DNA from: Ezakiella peruensis | GTDB lineage: Bacteria; Bacillota; Clostridia; Tissierellales; Peptoniphilaceae | Length of the DNA stretch: 64,000 bases | NCBI RefSeq assembly: GCF_900215725.1 | Contig: NZ_LT962469.1 | Location: forward strand, 597,365 to 661,364 | Direction: 5' to 3' | Shown here: positions 17,888 through 26,642 of the stretch, in pieces | Layout of the letters: every line of letters starts with the position of its first letter | How positions within the stretch are numbered: position 1 is the stretch's first letter | Translations under genes and position numbers: made by a program | Notes under the pieces: generated by a model | What the model was told of the DNA's origin: nothing | Database searches by the model: none | What the model saw: only the letters and a program-made list of their open reading frames with translations

Positions 17888-19951
17888 TTGAATTTAATTA
17901 TTGTAGAATCTCCTACTAAGGCTAGGACAATTTCAAGATTTTTAGGAAAAAATAACAAGGTCTTAGCCACCAAAGGACACGTAAGAGATTTACCAAAATC
18001 AAGACTGGGTGTTGACCTTGAAACTTTCGAACCCGAATATATAAATATTAGGGGCAAGGCACCTGTTATAAATGAAATAAAAAGCGCTGCCAAAAAGTCC
18101 GACAAAGTTTATATCGCAACAGATAATGATAGAGAAGGTGAGGCAATAGCCTGGCATGTTGCATACCTGTTGGGCCTTGAAGGCGAAAAAAATCGGATTG
18201 AGTTTAATGAAATAACCAAAAAATCAATTTTAAAAGCAATGGAAGACCCAAGGACCATAGATGAAAATTTAGTAGATTCTCAACAAGCTAGGAGAGTTTT
18301 GGACAGGGTTGTTGGTTACAATCTTTCACCAGTCCTTTGGAAAAAGGTAAAGGGAAAACTCAGTGCGGGTAGAGTTCAATCAGTTGCCCTCATGCTTATA
18401 TGCGATAGAGAAGAAGAAATTAGAAATTTCAAGCCAGATGAATATTGGACTATAAAAGCTCTATTTAAAGACAAGGCTGATGAAATAATTTTTGATCTAA
18501 AGCAATTTAAAGACGGAAGTTCATATAAGAAAATTGAAATTCCAAATAAGAAAGCTAGCGACAAAATCATTGCAGATCTAAAGAAAAACGATTATATTGT
18601 AGTTGCTAACAAAGAAACAAAGAGATCAAAAAATCCTTTTCCTCCATATACCACATCCTTATTGCAGCAAGATGCCAATAGACGCTTAGGATTTAAATCA
18701 TCTAGGACCATGCAAATTGCCCAAAGGCTATATGAAGGTAAAAAAGTTGGTGCAGGCTCAGAAGTTGGGCTTATCACTTATATGAGAACGGACTCTTACC
18801 GTCTAAGTGAAGAGGCAATTAGTGAGGCTGGTAAATTTATCAATAAAAATTTTGGTAAGGAATATTATTCTGGCCCAAAGCACTATCACAACAAAAAGAA
18901 GGGTACTCAAGATGCCCACGAAGCAATTAGGCCTACAGATGTAAATCGTACTCCTGAATCCATTAGGGAATATTTGTCTGCTGATGAATACAAGCTATAT
19001 TCTTTGATTTGGAATAGATTTGTAAGCTCGCAGATGGCAAGTGCAAAGATTTTAAAGAAAACTATTGATCTAGAAAATGGAATTTATTTATTTAAGACAG
19101 AAGCAGAGGCCATTATATTTGATGGATATATGCGTGTAAATGGAATTGAGTCTGGCTTTAAAGAAGTTGATTTTAATAAATTTAAAATCGGTTCAAAGGT
19201 TAATCCTAATAAAATTATTCCAGAACAAAATTTCACCAAACCGCCTGCAAGATTTACAGAAGCAAGTTTGATAAAGACCCTTGAAGACGAAGGCATTGGT
19301 AGGCCGAGCACATACGCTCCTACAATTTCAACATTGGTAAATAGAGTTTATATAAAATTTGACAAGAAAACTATAGTCCCAACAGAATTAGGGGAGATAG
19401 TAAATGAAATTTTAAAAGAAAATTTCCCATCTGTTATCAATGTTAAGTTTACAGCAGAGATGGAAGAGGTCTTGGATGATGTTAGTGATGGAGACTTAGC
19501 TTGGCAAAAAGTCTTAAAAGATTTTTATAAGACATTCGAAAAAGATGTTGAAAAAGCAAATAAAAATATAGAAGAAGTCAAGATCGAAGACGAAGTCTCG
19601 GATGTAAAGTGCGACAAGTGTGGCCGCATGATGGTTTATAAATATAGCAAGTACGGCAAGTTCTTGGCTTGCCCAGGCTTTCCTGAGTGCAAAAACACAA
19701 TGAGCATAGAAGAAAAGGTTGGAGTAAAGTGTCCTAAGTGTAAGGATGGAGAAATAGTCAAGAAAAAAAGCAAGTACGGAAGGGTTTTCTACGGTTGCAA
19801 TAAATATCCAGAATGTGACTTTGCAACTTACGACTTGCCTATAAAAGAAAAATGTCCAGAGTGCGGAGGCTTGCTCACAGAAAAAAATTACTCCAAATAC
19901 AAACAAATTAAATGCACAAATTGTGATTATACAGAAAAAAGAGAGAAATAA
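17888..19951 (+). CDS. topA: DNA topoisomerase I
   Basis: This 687-aa type IA topoisomerase starts LIIVESPTKARTISRFLG (Toprim), carries DNDREGEAIAWH near 79, and the active-site region LITYMRTDS near 295. Three C-terminal zinc ribbons follow (CDKCGRMM..CPGFPEC, CPKC..CNKYPEC, CPECGG..CTNC). It relaxes negative supercoils. Translation starts at TTG behind AAAGGAAG. The dprA-topA order is standard in Firmicutes; the usual downstream gid/trmFO or xerC is replaced by a two-component system. Confidence 0.98.
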   Translation: MNLIIVESPTKARTISRFLGKNNKVLATKGHVRDLPKSRLGVDLETFEPEYINIRGKAPVINEIKSAAKKSDKVYIATDNDREGEAIAWHVAYLLGLEGEKNRIEFNEITKKSILKAMEDPRTIDENLVDSQQARRVLDRVVGYNLSPVLWKKVKGKLSAGRVQSVALMLICDREEEIRNFKPDEYWTIKALFKDKADEIIFDLKQFKDGSSYKKIEIPNKKASDKIIADLKKNDYIVVANKETKRSKNPFPPYTTSLLQQDANRRLGFKSSRTMQIAQRLYEGKKVGAGSEVGLITYMRTDSYRLSEEAISEAGKFINKNFGKEYYSGPKHYHNKKKGTQDAHEAIRPTDVNRTPESIREYLSADEYKLYSLIWNRFVSSQMASAKILKKTIDLENGIYLFKTEAEAIIFDGYMRVNGIESGFKEVDFNKFKIGSKVNPNKIIPEQNFTKPPARFTEASLIKTLEDEGIGRPSTYAPTISTLVNRVYIKFDKKTIVPTELGEIVNEILKENFPSVINVKFTAEMEEVLDDVSDGDLAWQKVLKDFYKTFEKDVEKANKNIEEVKIEDEVSDVKCDKCGRMMVYKYSKYGKFLACPGFPECKNTMSIEEKVGVKCPKCKDGEIVKKKSKYGRVFYGCNKYPECDFATYDLPIKEKCPECGGLLTEKNYSKYKQIKCTNCDYTEKREK

Positions 19952-19955
19952 TTTT

Positions 19956-19985
19956 AATGCAGCTCAAAAAGGCTGCATTTTTCTT
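19956..19985 (+). terminator. Intrinsic terminator after topA
   Basis: AATGCAGC (19956-19963) pairs with GCTGCATT (19972-19979), then TTTTCTTT. Confidence 0.85.
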
Positions 19986-20007
19986 TACTATTAATTGATT
20001 TTTCTTA

Positions 20008-20016
20008 TGTTATAAT
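20008..20016 (+). promoter_or_regulatory. Extended -10 promoter of two-component operon
   Basis: TG-T-TATAAT (20008-20016) is a consensus extended -10; no good -35 is present at the right distance. The start codon is about 20 bp downstream behind GGTGGTGG. Confidence 0.55.
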
Positions 20017-20036
20017 ATCTTTAAGGTGGTGGTGGG

Positions 20037-20696
20037 ATGAGAATATTACTTATTGAAGACAACAGGTCATTGGTTGAAACACTGAAGGATTTATTGGTAT
20101 CTAAAGGGTATGAAGTTGATTCTTATTATGATATAGATGATATTGAAGATTATATGATCCTTAATAAGTATAACTTAATAATTTTGGACTTAATGCTTGG
20201 TAAGAGGGATGGTTTAGATTTTTTAAAAACTATTCGTAATGATATAAATAGGCCGATTTTAATTTTAACAGCAAAATCTTCAAAAGATGACCAAATAAAA
20301 GGTTTGAATCTTGGAGCAGATGATTACATTACAAAACCCTTTGATGCAGATATTTTACTTGCAAGAATAAATACGCAATTAAGAAATCAAAATAAAGAAA
20401 AAGTTGTATTTAAGGAAACTGAATTTGATTTAAATATAGGGACCATTAGCAAGAAGGGCGAAATTTCTAGACTGACAAATTTTGAATTAGAAGTTTTAAA
20501 ATTACTCTACACAAATAAAAACAAAATTTTATCAAAAGCACAGATGATTTCAATGTTGCCAACACAAAGTGAAGAGGTTACAGAGCGTACAATTGTGTCT
20601 CATATATATAATATTAGAAAAAAGATTTTGGAGATAAATGCAGATGATCCAATAGAAAATAAATGGGGAGTGGGATATAGATGGAAAGAAAGATAA
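20037..20696 (+). CDS. OmpR-family response regulator
   Basis: This 219-aa regulator has a receiver domain with acidic pocket E7-D8, phospho-acceptor Asp51 (IILDLMLG), and Lys100 (ITKPF), and a C-terminal winged helix with FELEVLKLLYTNKNKILSKAQMI and the wing GVGYRW. It should bind direct repeats near its targets. It overlaps the kinase gene by 16 bp. Its partner genes (membrane ORF, secreted protein) suggest it controls the accessory island, but that is inference. Confidence 0.93.
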   Translation: MRILLIEDNRSLVETLKDLLVSKGYEVDSYYDIDDIEDYMILNKYNLIILDLMLGKRDGLDFLKTIRNDINRPILILTAKSSKDDQIKGLNLGADDYITKPFDADILLARINTQLRNQNKEKVVFKETEFDLNIGTISKKGEISRLTNFELEVLKLLYTNKNKILSKAQMISMLPTQSEEVTERTIVSHIYNIRKKILEINADDPIENKWGVGYRWKER

Positions 20697-21712
20697 GGCA
20701 GATAATATCTAGCTATATATTGGGTTATTTATTAAAAATATTCTTTACAACAATTATATCGTTAATAATCATTAATATATATCAAAAATATGGATTTAGA
20801 CTTATCAATATTAAATTCAAAACCTCGATTGAGCTTACATTTGGAGTTTTTGTATTAGCATTTATATTTTTTTCTTATAAGTTTTATGAAAAAATAGATA
20901 GTCTTATAATGAAAGATTTAGGCAATATAATTAATGGCATAAACCATAATTATTTTAAAAATGATATGAACTCTGTAGAATTTAAAAAGATTCAAGATGC
21001 ATTAATTGATAAAAATAAAAAAATTGTAGAAAAGGAAAATTTTGTTTACTCAAGCCTATCCTATATAAGCCATGATATGAAAACGCCAATTACTGTAATA
21101 AATACAAATGTGAATTTAATAAAAAATACAAAAATGCTTGAAGGAAAGAATATAGAAAGATTAAATAGGATAGAAGCTGAAGCAGATAAAGTATCGGATT
21201 ATATAGAAAAATTAATGGATGTAAGTCAAAGTTTTTATGAAATAGAGGAAAGGGAAAAAATAAAAATTGTTGATTTGTTAGCAAATTTAAAAAAGAATGT
21301 AGAGATATATTCTGACTTAAGAGAAGAAGAGATTATTTTTGAGAGTAGTGTGGGTGAAGATTTTTATGTTTTAGCTAATATGAATAAGCTACAAAAATCC
21401 TTTGTTCATCTTCTAAACAATGCTTACGAGCATAGAAGAGAGTATATTAAAATAAAAACAAGTATTAAAGATGAAAAACTATTAATTGATGTAATAGATG
21501 ATGGATTGGGATTTAATAAAGAATCGATAAACAGAGCAAAGGAAATATTTTATACAGATAATTATGGTAGGACTTCTGGAAAGGGTTATGGGATTGGACT
21601 CTATTATGTAGATTCCTATATGGAAAGTTTATCGGGTGAGTTAATTTTACAAAATAACAATGATGGCGGGGCATTGCAGAGAATGCGAATCCCATTTAGC
21701 AGGGGTGAATAA
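20681..21712 (+). CDS. Sensor histidine kinase, intramembrane-sensing type
   Basis: This 343-aa kinase has two predicted membrane helices (about residues 12-33 and 50-68) joined by a loop of only about 16 residues, so it lacks a real extracellular sensor domain. H-box SYISHDMKTPIT puts the phospho-His at 131; the N box is HLLNNAYEH, G boxes DDGLGF and GKGYGIGL. Short-loop kinases in Firmicutes often read membrane or ABC-transporter partners. It overlaps the regulator gene and is followed at once by a small membrane ORF. Its AT content looks higher than its neighbours'. Confidence 0.92.
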   Translation: MERKIRQIISSYILGYLLKIFFTTIISLIIINIYQKYGFRLINIKFKTSIELTFGVFVLAFIFFSYKFYEKIDSLIMKDLGNIINGINHNYFKNDMNSVEFKKIQDALIDKNKKIVEKENFVYSSLSYISHDMKTPITVINTNVNLIKNTKMLEGKNIERLNRIEAEADKVSDYIEKLMDVSQSFYEIEEREKIKIVDLLANLKKNVEIYSDLREEEIIFESSVGEDFYVLANMNKLQKSFVHLLNNAYEHRREYIKIKTSIKDEKLLIDVIDDGLGFNKESINRAKEIFYTDNYGRTSGKGYGIGLYYVDSYMESLSGELILQNNNDGGALQRMRIPFSRGE

Positions 21713-21713
21713 T

Positions 21714-21950
21714 ATGGAAAACATTTTATTTATAATAGTGCTTGCATTATTTATACTGATTGATTCATATAGAATACTTAGAGGTAGAATTGACTTTTAT
21801 AATTTTTATAGGCCGCTATCGCTGGTTATAATTTACAGGTATATTTTGGATAATATAAGGATTCAAGCATTGTATGTTGCTTTAGTATACATGCTTATAT
21901 GCTATCTGTTTATATTAAGAAGTTTAAATCGGAAAGATTATGAATGCTAA
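21714..21950 (+). CDS. Small hypothetical membrane protein (78 aa)
   Basis: The ATG lies one base after the kinase stop behind AGGGGTG, and the frame runs to TAA at 21950. The product has hydrophobic stretches at about residues 3-20, 33-47 and 52-68, and basic ends, so it is probably an integral membrane protein with two or three helices. I do not recognise the family. Coupling to the kinase suggests a sensor accessory or immunity role; this is inference. Confidence 0.7.
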   Translation: MENILFIIVLALFILIDSYRILRGRIDFYNFYRPLSLVIIYRYILDNIRIQALYVALVYMLICYLFILRSLNRKDYEC

Positions 21951-22232
21951 TAATTTTTAACAGTTAAGAAACAAATATAAGTTATTGTATTCAATTATAT
22001 AAGCTCAAAGAATAGGAATCTTTAAATAATTTTATGACTTAAGTTAGAATAAAAGTAATTTAAAAGAGAATCTTTACTTTTACTTGATTATATTGATATA
22101 TAATAAACAAAATAGGAGCTAAAGAGCTAATAAAATTTTTATTAAAAATCAAAATACAAATAGGAGGTTAAAAAATAAAGTTATGATTATTGATAAAAAT
22201 TATATAATAAAATATTAAAGGAGGAAGAAATA
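21951..22232 (+). promoter_or_regulatory. AT-rich intergenic region with repeats upstream of secreted protein
   Basis: This 282-bp gap contains two copies of GAATCTTTA (22016-22024 and 22068-22076, 52 bp apart), a candidate -10 TATAAT (22099-22104) without a clear -35, and an AGGAGGT (22162-22168) followed too distantly by an 11-codon ORF (22183-22218). The true ribosome binding site of the next gene is AAAGGAGGAA near 22218-22227. The repeats are candidate response-regulator sites. Confidence 0.4.
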
Positions 22233-22688
22233 ATGAAAAAATTAATATCAATATTATTGGTAGTATTTATTGCAACAAACTTCACAGTTTTAAGTGCTAA
22301 AAAAATGGAAAGTGTCGATACCGCAGAGACAAAATTAAATAATGAGTTAAAAGAGAAAATCCATAAAATAAATAATGCCAATAATGGGAATGTTAAAATA
22401 AGTGAATTTACTGATTATGAAATTGAATTACTGGGCGCAACAGCTGTATTAATTTTTGTTGCTGGTATTCTTGTGGGATATTTAGTAGATGGGGTTATTA
22501 TTTATGAAACAGGACAATCAGCAGGGTACTGGGTATCTGAAGTAATACGATGGGTTTCTTCAGATAGCAGAATATCTAAAATATATGTAGATTCAAATGA
22601 CGAAGTAATCAGAGCAGAGGATAACCAAAGATGTTATAAGAGCTCCTATAGTGGAAAGTGGCATTGCCAAGTAGGTCCAGTATGGTAA
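22233..22688 (+). CDS. Secreted hypothetical protein with C-terminal cysteine pair
   Basis: This 151-aa protein has an N-terminal signal peptide (MKK then hydrophobic 4-20, probable cleavage after SA near 22), a charged helical spacer (25-60), a Gly-rich hydrophobic segment 65-91 containing FVAGILVG, and a polar aromatic tail with only two cysteines, Cys134 and Cys145, ending in Trp. I do not recognise the family. Size, signal peptide, glycine-rich hydrophobic segment and probable disulfide resemble bacteriocin-like or cell-surface toxin precursors, but no known motif supports that. A strong ribosome binding site suggests high expression. It overlaps the next 33-codon ORF by 7 bp. Confidence 0.75.
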   Translation: MKKLISILLVVFIATNFTVLSAKKMESVDTAETKLNNELKEKIHKINNANNGNVKISEFTDYEIELLGATAVLIFVAGILVGYLVDGVIIYETGQSAGYWVSEVIRWVSSDSRISKIYVDSNDEVIRAEDNQRCYKSSYSGKWHCQVGPVW

Positions 22689-22783
22689 GAGATAATAACG
22701 AGAAAAAATATATTAAATATATATTTTTATTTGTAGCAGGTATTGTCGTTGGTATGATTTTAAGAACTGTACTCAAAATATAA
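22682..22783 (+). CDS. 33-aa membrane peptide coupled to the secreted protein
   Basis: ATG 22682 lies within the preceding gene's end (ATGGTAA overlap) and the frame runs to TAA at 22781-22783. The peptide is a charged head (MVRDNNEKKY) plus one hydrophobic helix with FVAGIVVG at 17-24, nearly identical to FVAGILVG in the upstream protein, and a basic end. No strong ribosome binding site is visible, so translation is probably coupled to the upstream gene. It could be an immunity or partner peptide; function unknown. Confidence 0.6.
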   Translation: MVRDNNEKKYIKYIFLFVAGIVVGMILRTVLKI

Positions 22784-22823
22784 ATTTAATATAAAAGATA
22801 AAGGAAATTAATAAAAAATTAAA

Positions 22824-22866
22824 AATACTGCTAAAGATAAGACCATAATCTTTGGCAGTATTTTTA
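22824..22866 (+). terminator. Intrinsic terminator closing the accessory island
   Basis: AATACTGC-T-AAAGAT (22824-22838) pairs with ATCTTTGGCAGTATT (22848-22862), followed by a T run. Confidence 0.85.
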
Positions 22867-22900
22867 TGTCTTTTTAATCACAATAAATCTACTAAATCGC

Positions 22901-22929
22901 TTGCTTTAATCCTATTTTTATGGTACAAT
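22901..22929 (+). promoter_or_regulatory. rpsB operon promoter
   Basis: -35 TTGCTT (22901-22906), 17-bp spacer, -10 TACAAT (22924-22929). Start expected near 22936, giving a leader of about 93 nt. Confidence 0.8.
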
Positions 22930-22935
22930 ACGTCT

Positions 22936-23028
22936 GTGATTACTCACGCACTTTGATGCAGGTACGGTTGCCTTTAAGGTCTCACTTGCAGAAGATGAGT
23001 GCGGAAGAATATAAACCGGAGGTGTAAA
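22936..23028 (+). promoter_or_regulatory. Structured rpsB leader (candidate ribosomal protein leader)
   Basis: The leader is noticeably richer in GC than the DNA around it. CGCACT (22947-22952) can pair with AGTGCG (22998-23003), enclosing a small CCTT-T-AAGG palindrome; GTGA (22936-22939) can pair with TCAC (22944-22947) in an alternative fold. Autogenous leaders before rpsB are known in other bacteria; membership in a known family is untested. Confidence 0.45.
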
Positions 23029-23805
23029 ATGAGTGTAATTACTATGAAAGGCTTATTAGAAGCAGGTGTTCATTTCGGACACCAAACAAGAAGATGGAAC
23101 CCAAAGATGGCAGAGTTCATCTTTACAGAAAGAAATGGAATCTACATTATCGACCTACAAAAAACTGTTAAGCAAATTGAAAAGGCTTACAAGTTTGTAA
23201 AAGAAGTTGTAGAAGATGGCGGCAAAGTTATGTTCGTAGGAACAAAGACTCAAGCCCAAGAAGCTATCGAATCAGAAGCTAAGAGATGCGAAATGCCATT
23301 TGTTAACCAAAGATGGTTAGGCGGCATGATGACAAACTATCAAACAATTAAAAAATCAATTGATAGGTTAGAAGAACTAGAACAAATGGAAGAAGATGGA
23401 ACTTTTGAAGCTCTTCCTAAGAAAGAGGTTATCGAACTTCGTCACGAAATCGAAAGATTACAAAAATTCTTAGGCGGAATTAAGGATTTCCCAGGTCTAC
23501 CACAATGCTTATTTGTAATTGACCCAAGCAAAGAATACATTGCTGTTAATGAAGCAAGAATTCTTGGAATTCCTGTAGTTGGTGTTGTAGATACAAACTG
23601 TGACCCAGATCAAGTTGACATCCCAATTCCTGCAAATGACGATGCTATCAGAAGCGTTAAACTTATTACAGAAACAATCGCTAATGCAGTTATCGAAGCT
23701 AAACAAGGTGAACAATATTCTGTTGAAGAAGATGACGCTGAAGAAGAAGTAGATCAAGATACAATGGAAGCTGAAATCAACAGCTCCAAAGAAGATCAAG
23801 AATAA
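23029..23805 (+). CDS. rpsB: 30S ribosomal protein S2
   Basis: This 258-aa protein begins [27 protein letters not shown] and has the S2 signatures [27 protein letters not shown] and [16 protein letters not shown] choose ATG 23029 behind GGAGGTG rather than the in-frame GTG 10 codons upstream, which has no ribosome binding site. The C-terminus has an acidic tail. It heads rpsB-tsf-pyrH-frr. Confidence 0.98.
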   Translation: MSVITMKGLLEAGVHFGHQTRRWNPKMAEFIFTERNGIYIIDLQKTVKQIEKAYKFVKEVVEDGGKVMFVGTKTQAQEAIESEAKRCEMPFVNQRWLGGMMTNYQTIKKSIDRLEELEQMEEDGTFEALPKKEVIELRHEIERLQKFLGGIKDFPGLPQCLFVIDPSKEYIAVNEARILGIPVVGVVDTNCDPDQVDIPIPANDDAIRSVKLITETIANAVIEAKQGEQYSVEEDDAEEEVDQDTMEAEINSSKEDQE

Positions 23806-23833
23806 ATATTATTAAGAATAGGAGTGGTAAATT

Positions 23834-24481
23834 ATGGAAATTACAGCAAGCATGGTTAAAGAACTAAGAGATAAAACTGGCGTAGGCATGATGGACTGCA
23901 GAAAAGCTCTTCAAGAAACAAATGGAGATGTTGAAAAAGCTATTGATTATTTAAGAGAAAAAGGACTTTCAAAAGCTGCTAAAAAAGCATCCAGAATTGC
24001 TGCTGAAGGTATTGTTGAAAGCTACATTCACGGCGGAAGAATCGGAGTTTTGGTTGAAGTAAATACTGAAACTGACTTCGTTGCAAAGAACGAAGACTTC
24101 AAAGCTTTTGTTAAAGACTTAGCAATGCAAGTTGCAGCAAGCAATCCTCAATATGTTTCAAGAGAAGAAGTTCCAGCTGAAGTTATTGAACACGAAAAAG
24201 AAGTTCTAAAACAACAAGCAGTTAATGAAGGAAAACCTGAAGAAATTGCTCACAAAATGGTTGAAGGCAGAATCAACAAATACTACACAGAAGTTTGCTT
24301 GCTAGAACAACCATTCATCAAAGATCCAGACAAGTCAGTTCAAGATCTCTTAAATGATTTGATTACAAAAATTGGAGAAAACATTAAAGTTAGACGCTTT
24401 ACAAGATATGAAGTTGGTGAAGGACTAGAAAAAAGAGAAGAAAACTTCGCTGATGAAGTTGCAAAGCAAATGAACGTTTAA
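23834..24481 (+). CDS. tsf: Elongation factor Ts
   Basis: This 215-aa protein has the EF-Ts N-terminal UBA-like domain with [16 protein letters not shown], then [24 protein letters not shown] and a single compact core domain; the length matches the short Gram-positive form. It recycles EF-Tu-GDP to EF-Tu-GTP. It follows rpsB by 28 bp, behind AGGAGTGG. Confidence 0.98.
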   Translation: MEITASMVKELRDKTGVGMMDCRKALQETNGDVEKAIDYLREKGLSKAAKKASRIAAEGIVESYIHGGRIGVLVEVNTETDFVAKNEDFKAFVKDLAMQVAASNPQYVSREEVPAEVIEHEKEVLKQQAVNEGKPEEIAHKMVEGRINKYYTEVCLLEQPFIKDPDKSVQDLLNDLITKIGENIKVRRFTRYEVGEGLEKREENFADEVAKQMNV

Positions 24482-24492
24482 TAGGAGCTTTT

Positions 24493-25209
24493 ATGTCAAC
24501 GAAGAATAGAGTAGTATTAAAACTATCTGGCGAATCAATGGCTGGAGGAAAAGGTACTGGAATTGATATGGATTTTGTTTATGAATTAGCAAAATCTATC
24601 AAAGAAGGTAAGACAGCGGACAATGAAATTGCAATTGTTGTTGGTGGAGGCAATTTTTGGAGGGGCAGAGATGCCAAGATTATTGAAAGGGCAACCTCAG
24701 ATTATATGGGTATGCTTGGAACAGTAATGAATGCTTTGGCGCTTCAATCTTCTCTGGAAAAAATTGGTGTAGAAACCAGAGTTCAAACCTCTATACAAAT
24801 GCAAGAAGTCGCAGAGCCTTATATTATGAGAAGGGCTATTCGTCATTTAGAAAAAGGAAGAGTAGTTATCTTCGCAGCTGGTACTGGTAATCCGTACTTC
24901 TCGACTGATACTACTGCTGCTTTGAGAGCTGCTGAAATTGGCGCCTCATCAATACTTGTTGCAAAAAAAGGTGTTGATGGTGTTTATTCAGCTGATCCAA
25001 AGATTGACCCCAATGCTACTAAATTTGATAATTTGACATACTCCGATATTTTAAGATTAAACTTAAAAATATTAGATTCCACTGCTACAAGCCTATGTAT
25101 GGATAACAACATTCCTTTGCTTGTCTTTGGAATTGACGAAACAGAAAATATAACTAGAGCTTTAAAAGGCGAAAAAATTGGAACTATCATAAGGAGGAAC
25201 AATGATTAA
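24493..25209 (+). CDS. pyrH: UMP kinase
   Basis: This 238-aa amino-acid-kinase fold protein has [15 protein letters not shown] near 7, [12 protein letters not shown] near 51, [14 protein letters not shown]-type segment [17 protein letters not shown], and [17 protein letters not shown]. It phosphorylates UMP to UDP and is the usual third gene after tsf. It overlaps frr by 8 bp, with the frr ribosome binding site AAGGAGG inside its last codons. Confidence 0.98.
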   Translation: MSTKNRVVLKLSGESMAGGKGTGIDMDFVYELAKSIKEGKTADNEIAIVVGGGNFWRGRDAKIIERATSDYMGMLGTVMNALALQSSLEKIGVETRVQTSIQMQEVAEPYIMRRAIRHLEKGRVVIFAAGTGNPYFSTDTTAALRAAEIGASSILVAKKGVDGVYSADPKIDPNATKFDNLTYSDILRLNLKILDSTATSLCMDNNIPLLVFGIDETENITRALKGEKIGTIIRRNND

Positions 25210-25759
25210 CGAAATTTTCAAAGATGCTGAAGACAGAATGTCAAAATCAGTATCTGTTTATAAAGAAGATCTTGCAGCAATTAGAGCTGGAAGAGCAAAT
25301 CCTGCTTTGTTAGATAGAATTGATGTTGATTACTATGGTGTAATGACTCCAATTAAACAACTTTCAAATATATCTGCTCCAGAACCAAGGCTGATTGTAA
25401 TTCAACCTTTCGATGCAAATGTTATCCCTGAAATTGAAAAGGCAATATTGGCATCTGATTTGGGACTAAACCCTGCTAATGATGGAAAGGTTGTTAGACT
25501 TGCAATCCCACAACTCACTGAGGAAAGACGTAAAGACTTAACAAAGCTTGTAGGAAAGTCAAGTGAAGAAGCTAAGGTTAATATTAGAAATATTCGTCGT
25601 GACCTGATTGATGGAATTAAAAAACTCGAAAAAGATAAAGAAATCACAGAAGACGATAGAAAGAGATCAGAAACTGAAGCTCAAGAGCTAACAGATAAAT
25701 TTATTGAAAGTATTGATAAGCTTACAAAAGAAAAAGAAGCTGAACTGATGGAAATTTAA
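25202..25759 (+). CDS. frr: Ribosome recycling factor
   Basis: This 185-aa protein has the RRF signatures [19 protein letters not shown] and [18 protein letters not shown] and ends in the long helical domain. It splits post-termination ribosomes with EF-G. It is the last gene of the operon; a terminator follows. Confidence 0.98.
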   Translation: MINEIFKDAEDRMSKSVSVYKEDLAAIRAGRANPALLDRIDVDYYGVMTPIKQLSNISAPEPRLIVIQPFDANVIPEIEKAILASDLGLNPANDGKVVRLAIPQLTEERRKDLTKLVGKSSEEAKVNIRNIRRDLIDGIKKLEKDKEITEDDRKRSETEAQELTDKFIESIDKLTKEKEAELMEI

Positions 25760-25770
25760 TTTTCATGTCA

Positions 25771-25802
25771 AAGCACTTTGCTTTATGCAAGGTGCTTTTT
25801 TT
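25771..25802 (+). terminator. Intrinsic terminator after frr
   Basis: AAGCACTTTGC (25771-25781) pairs with GCAAGGTGCTT (25787-25797, with a G-T wobble) over a 5-nt loop and is followed by a T run. Confidence 0.88.
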
Positions 25803-25912
25803 GTGGGTATTTTATTTTAATTTTTCTTAATAATAAACTTAAATTAAATTCACAATTCATTAAGTCTTTGTTATCATGAGTTTTTGAATACTTCTACAGA
25901 ATAAAGTGAATT

Positions 25913-25941
25913 TTGTATTTTTTTATTTTATATGATATTCT
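25913..25941 (+). promoter_or_regulatory. Candidate uppS operon promoter
   Basis: TTGTAT (25913-25918), 17 bp, TATTCT (25936-25941). Neither box is perfect, but a promoter is expected between the frr terminator and uppS. Confidence 0.35.
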
Positions 25942-25964
25942 ATATCTATTAAAGAGGTGATATT

Positions 25965-26642
25965 TTGCACATAGCAATAATTATGGATGGCAATGGTAGG
26001 TGGGCTACAAAACGTGGTTTGCCAAGAGCCTTTGGCCATAGAAAAGGAATGCAAAAGGTAATCGAATCCATAGAGTGGGCTGATGAAAATGATATTAAAT
26101 ACTTAACCCTCTATGCTTTTTCAACAGAGAACTGGAAGAGGCCACAAAATGAAGTTTCTTTTTTGATGAACCTTTTGATTGAATATATAGATAAGGAGCT
26201 TAGAACTCTTCACGAAAAGAATGCCAAGGTAAATATTTTTGGAAGTTTAAAAGAGCTTCCAGAAAAGTGTCGCGAGAAACTTGAGTATGCTGTTGATTTG
26301 ACAAAAAATAATACTGGCCTAGTAGTAAACTTTGCAATAAATTATTCTGCCTGGCAAGATGTAGTTTTTGCCACACAAAAGATTGTAGAGTCAGGTATTT
26401 GTGCAGAAAAAGTTGATGAAGATTTGATTAGGAAAAATTTATTTACCGCTGGAATGCCTGATCCAGATTTTATTTTAAGGACTGGAGGAGAACTGCGTCT
26501 ATCTAATTTCATGTTGATGCAAGCGGCTTATTCAGAATTTATTTTTAGGGACTTGTATTGGCCAGATATTACATGGGATGATTTGGACGACTGCCTTGAA
26601 GAATTTAATCATAGGAAGAGAAACTTTGGAGGACTTAAGTAA
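25965..26642 (+). CDS. uppS: Undecaprenyl diphosphate synthase
   Basis: This 225-aa cis-prenyltransferase starts HIAIIMDGNGRWATKRGLPRAFGHRKG, whose Asp8 is the catalytic Mg-binding residue, and has LYAFSTENWKRP and the C-terminal RTGGELRLSNFM signature. It makes C55-PP, the carrier lipid for peptidoglycan. The start is TTG behind AAAGAGGTGA, trimming the usual N-terminus slightly. The stop shares one base with the cdsA ATG. Confidence 0.97.
   Translation: MHIAIIMDGNGRWATKRGLPRAFGHRKGMQKVIESIEWADENDIKYLTLYAFSTENWKRPQNEVSFLMNLLIEYIDKELRTLHEKNAKVNIFGSLKELPEKCREKLEYAVDLTKNNTGLVVNFAINYSAWQDVVFATQKIVESGICAEKVDEDLIRKNLFTAGMPDPDFILRTGGELRLSNFMLMQAAYSEFIFRDLYWPDITWDDLDDCLEEFNHRKRNFGGLK

Noticed and set aside
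21959-21990. AgrA/LytTR-like sequence ACAGTTAAG followed by a second GTTA
   Set aside because: The second copy is poor and the spacing is 18 instead of about 21-22 bp; the local regulator is OmpR-type, not LytTR.
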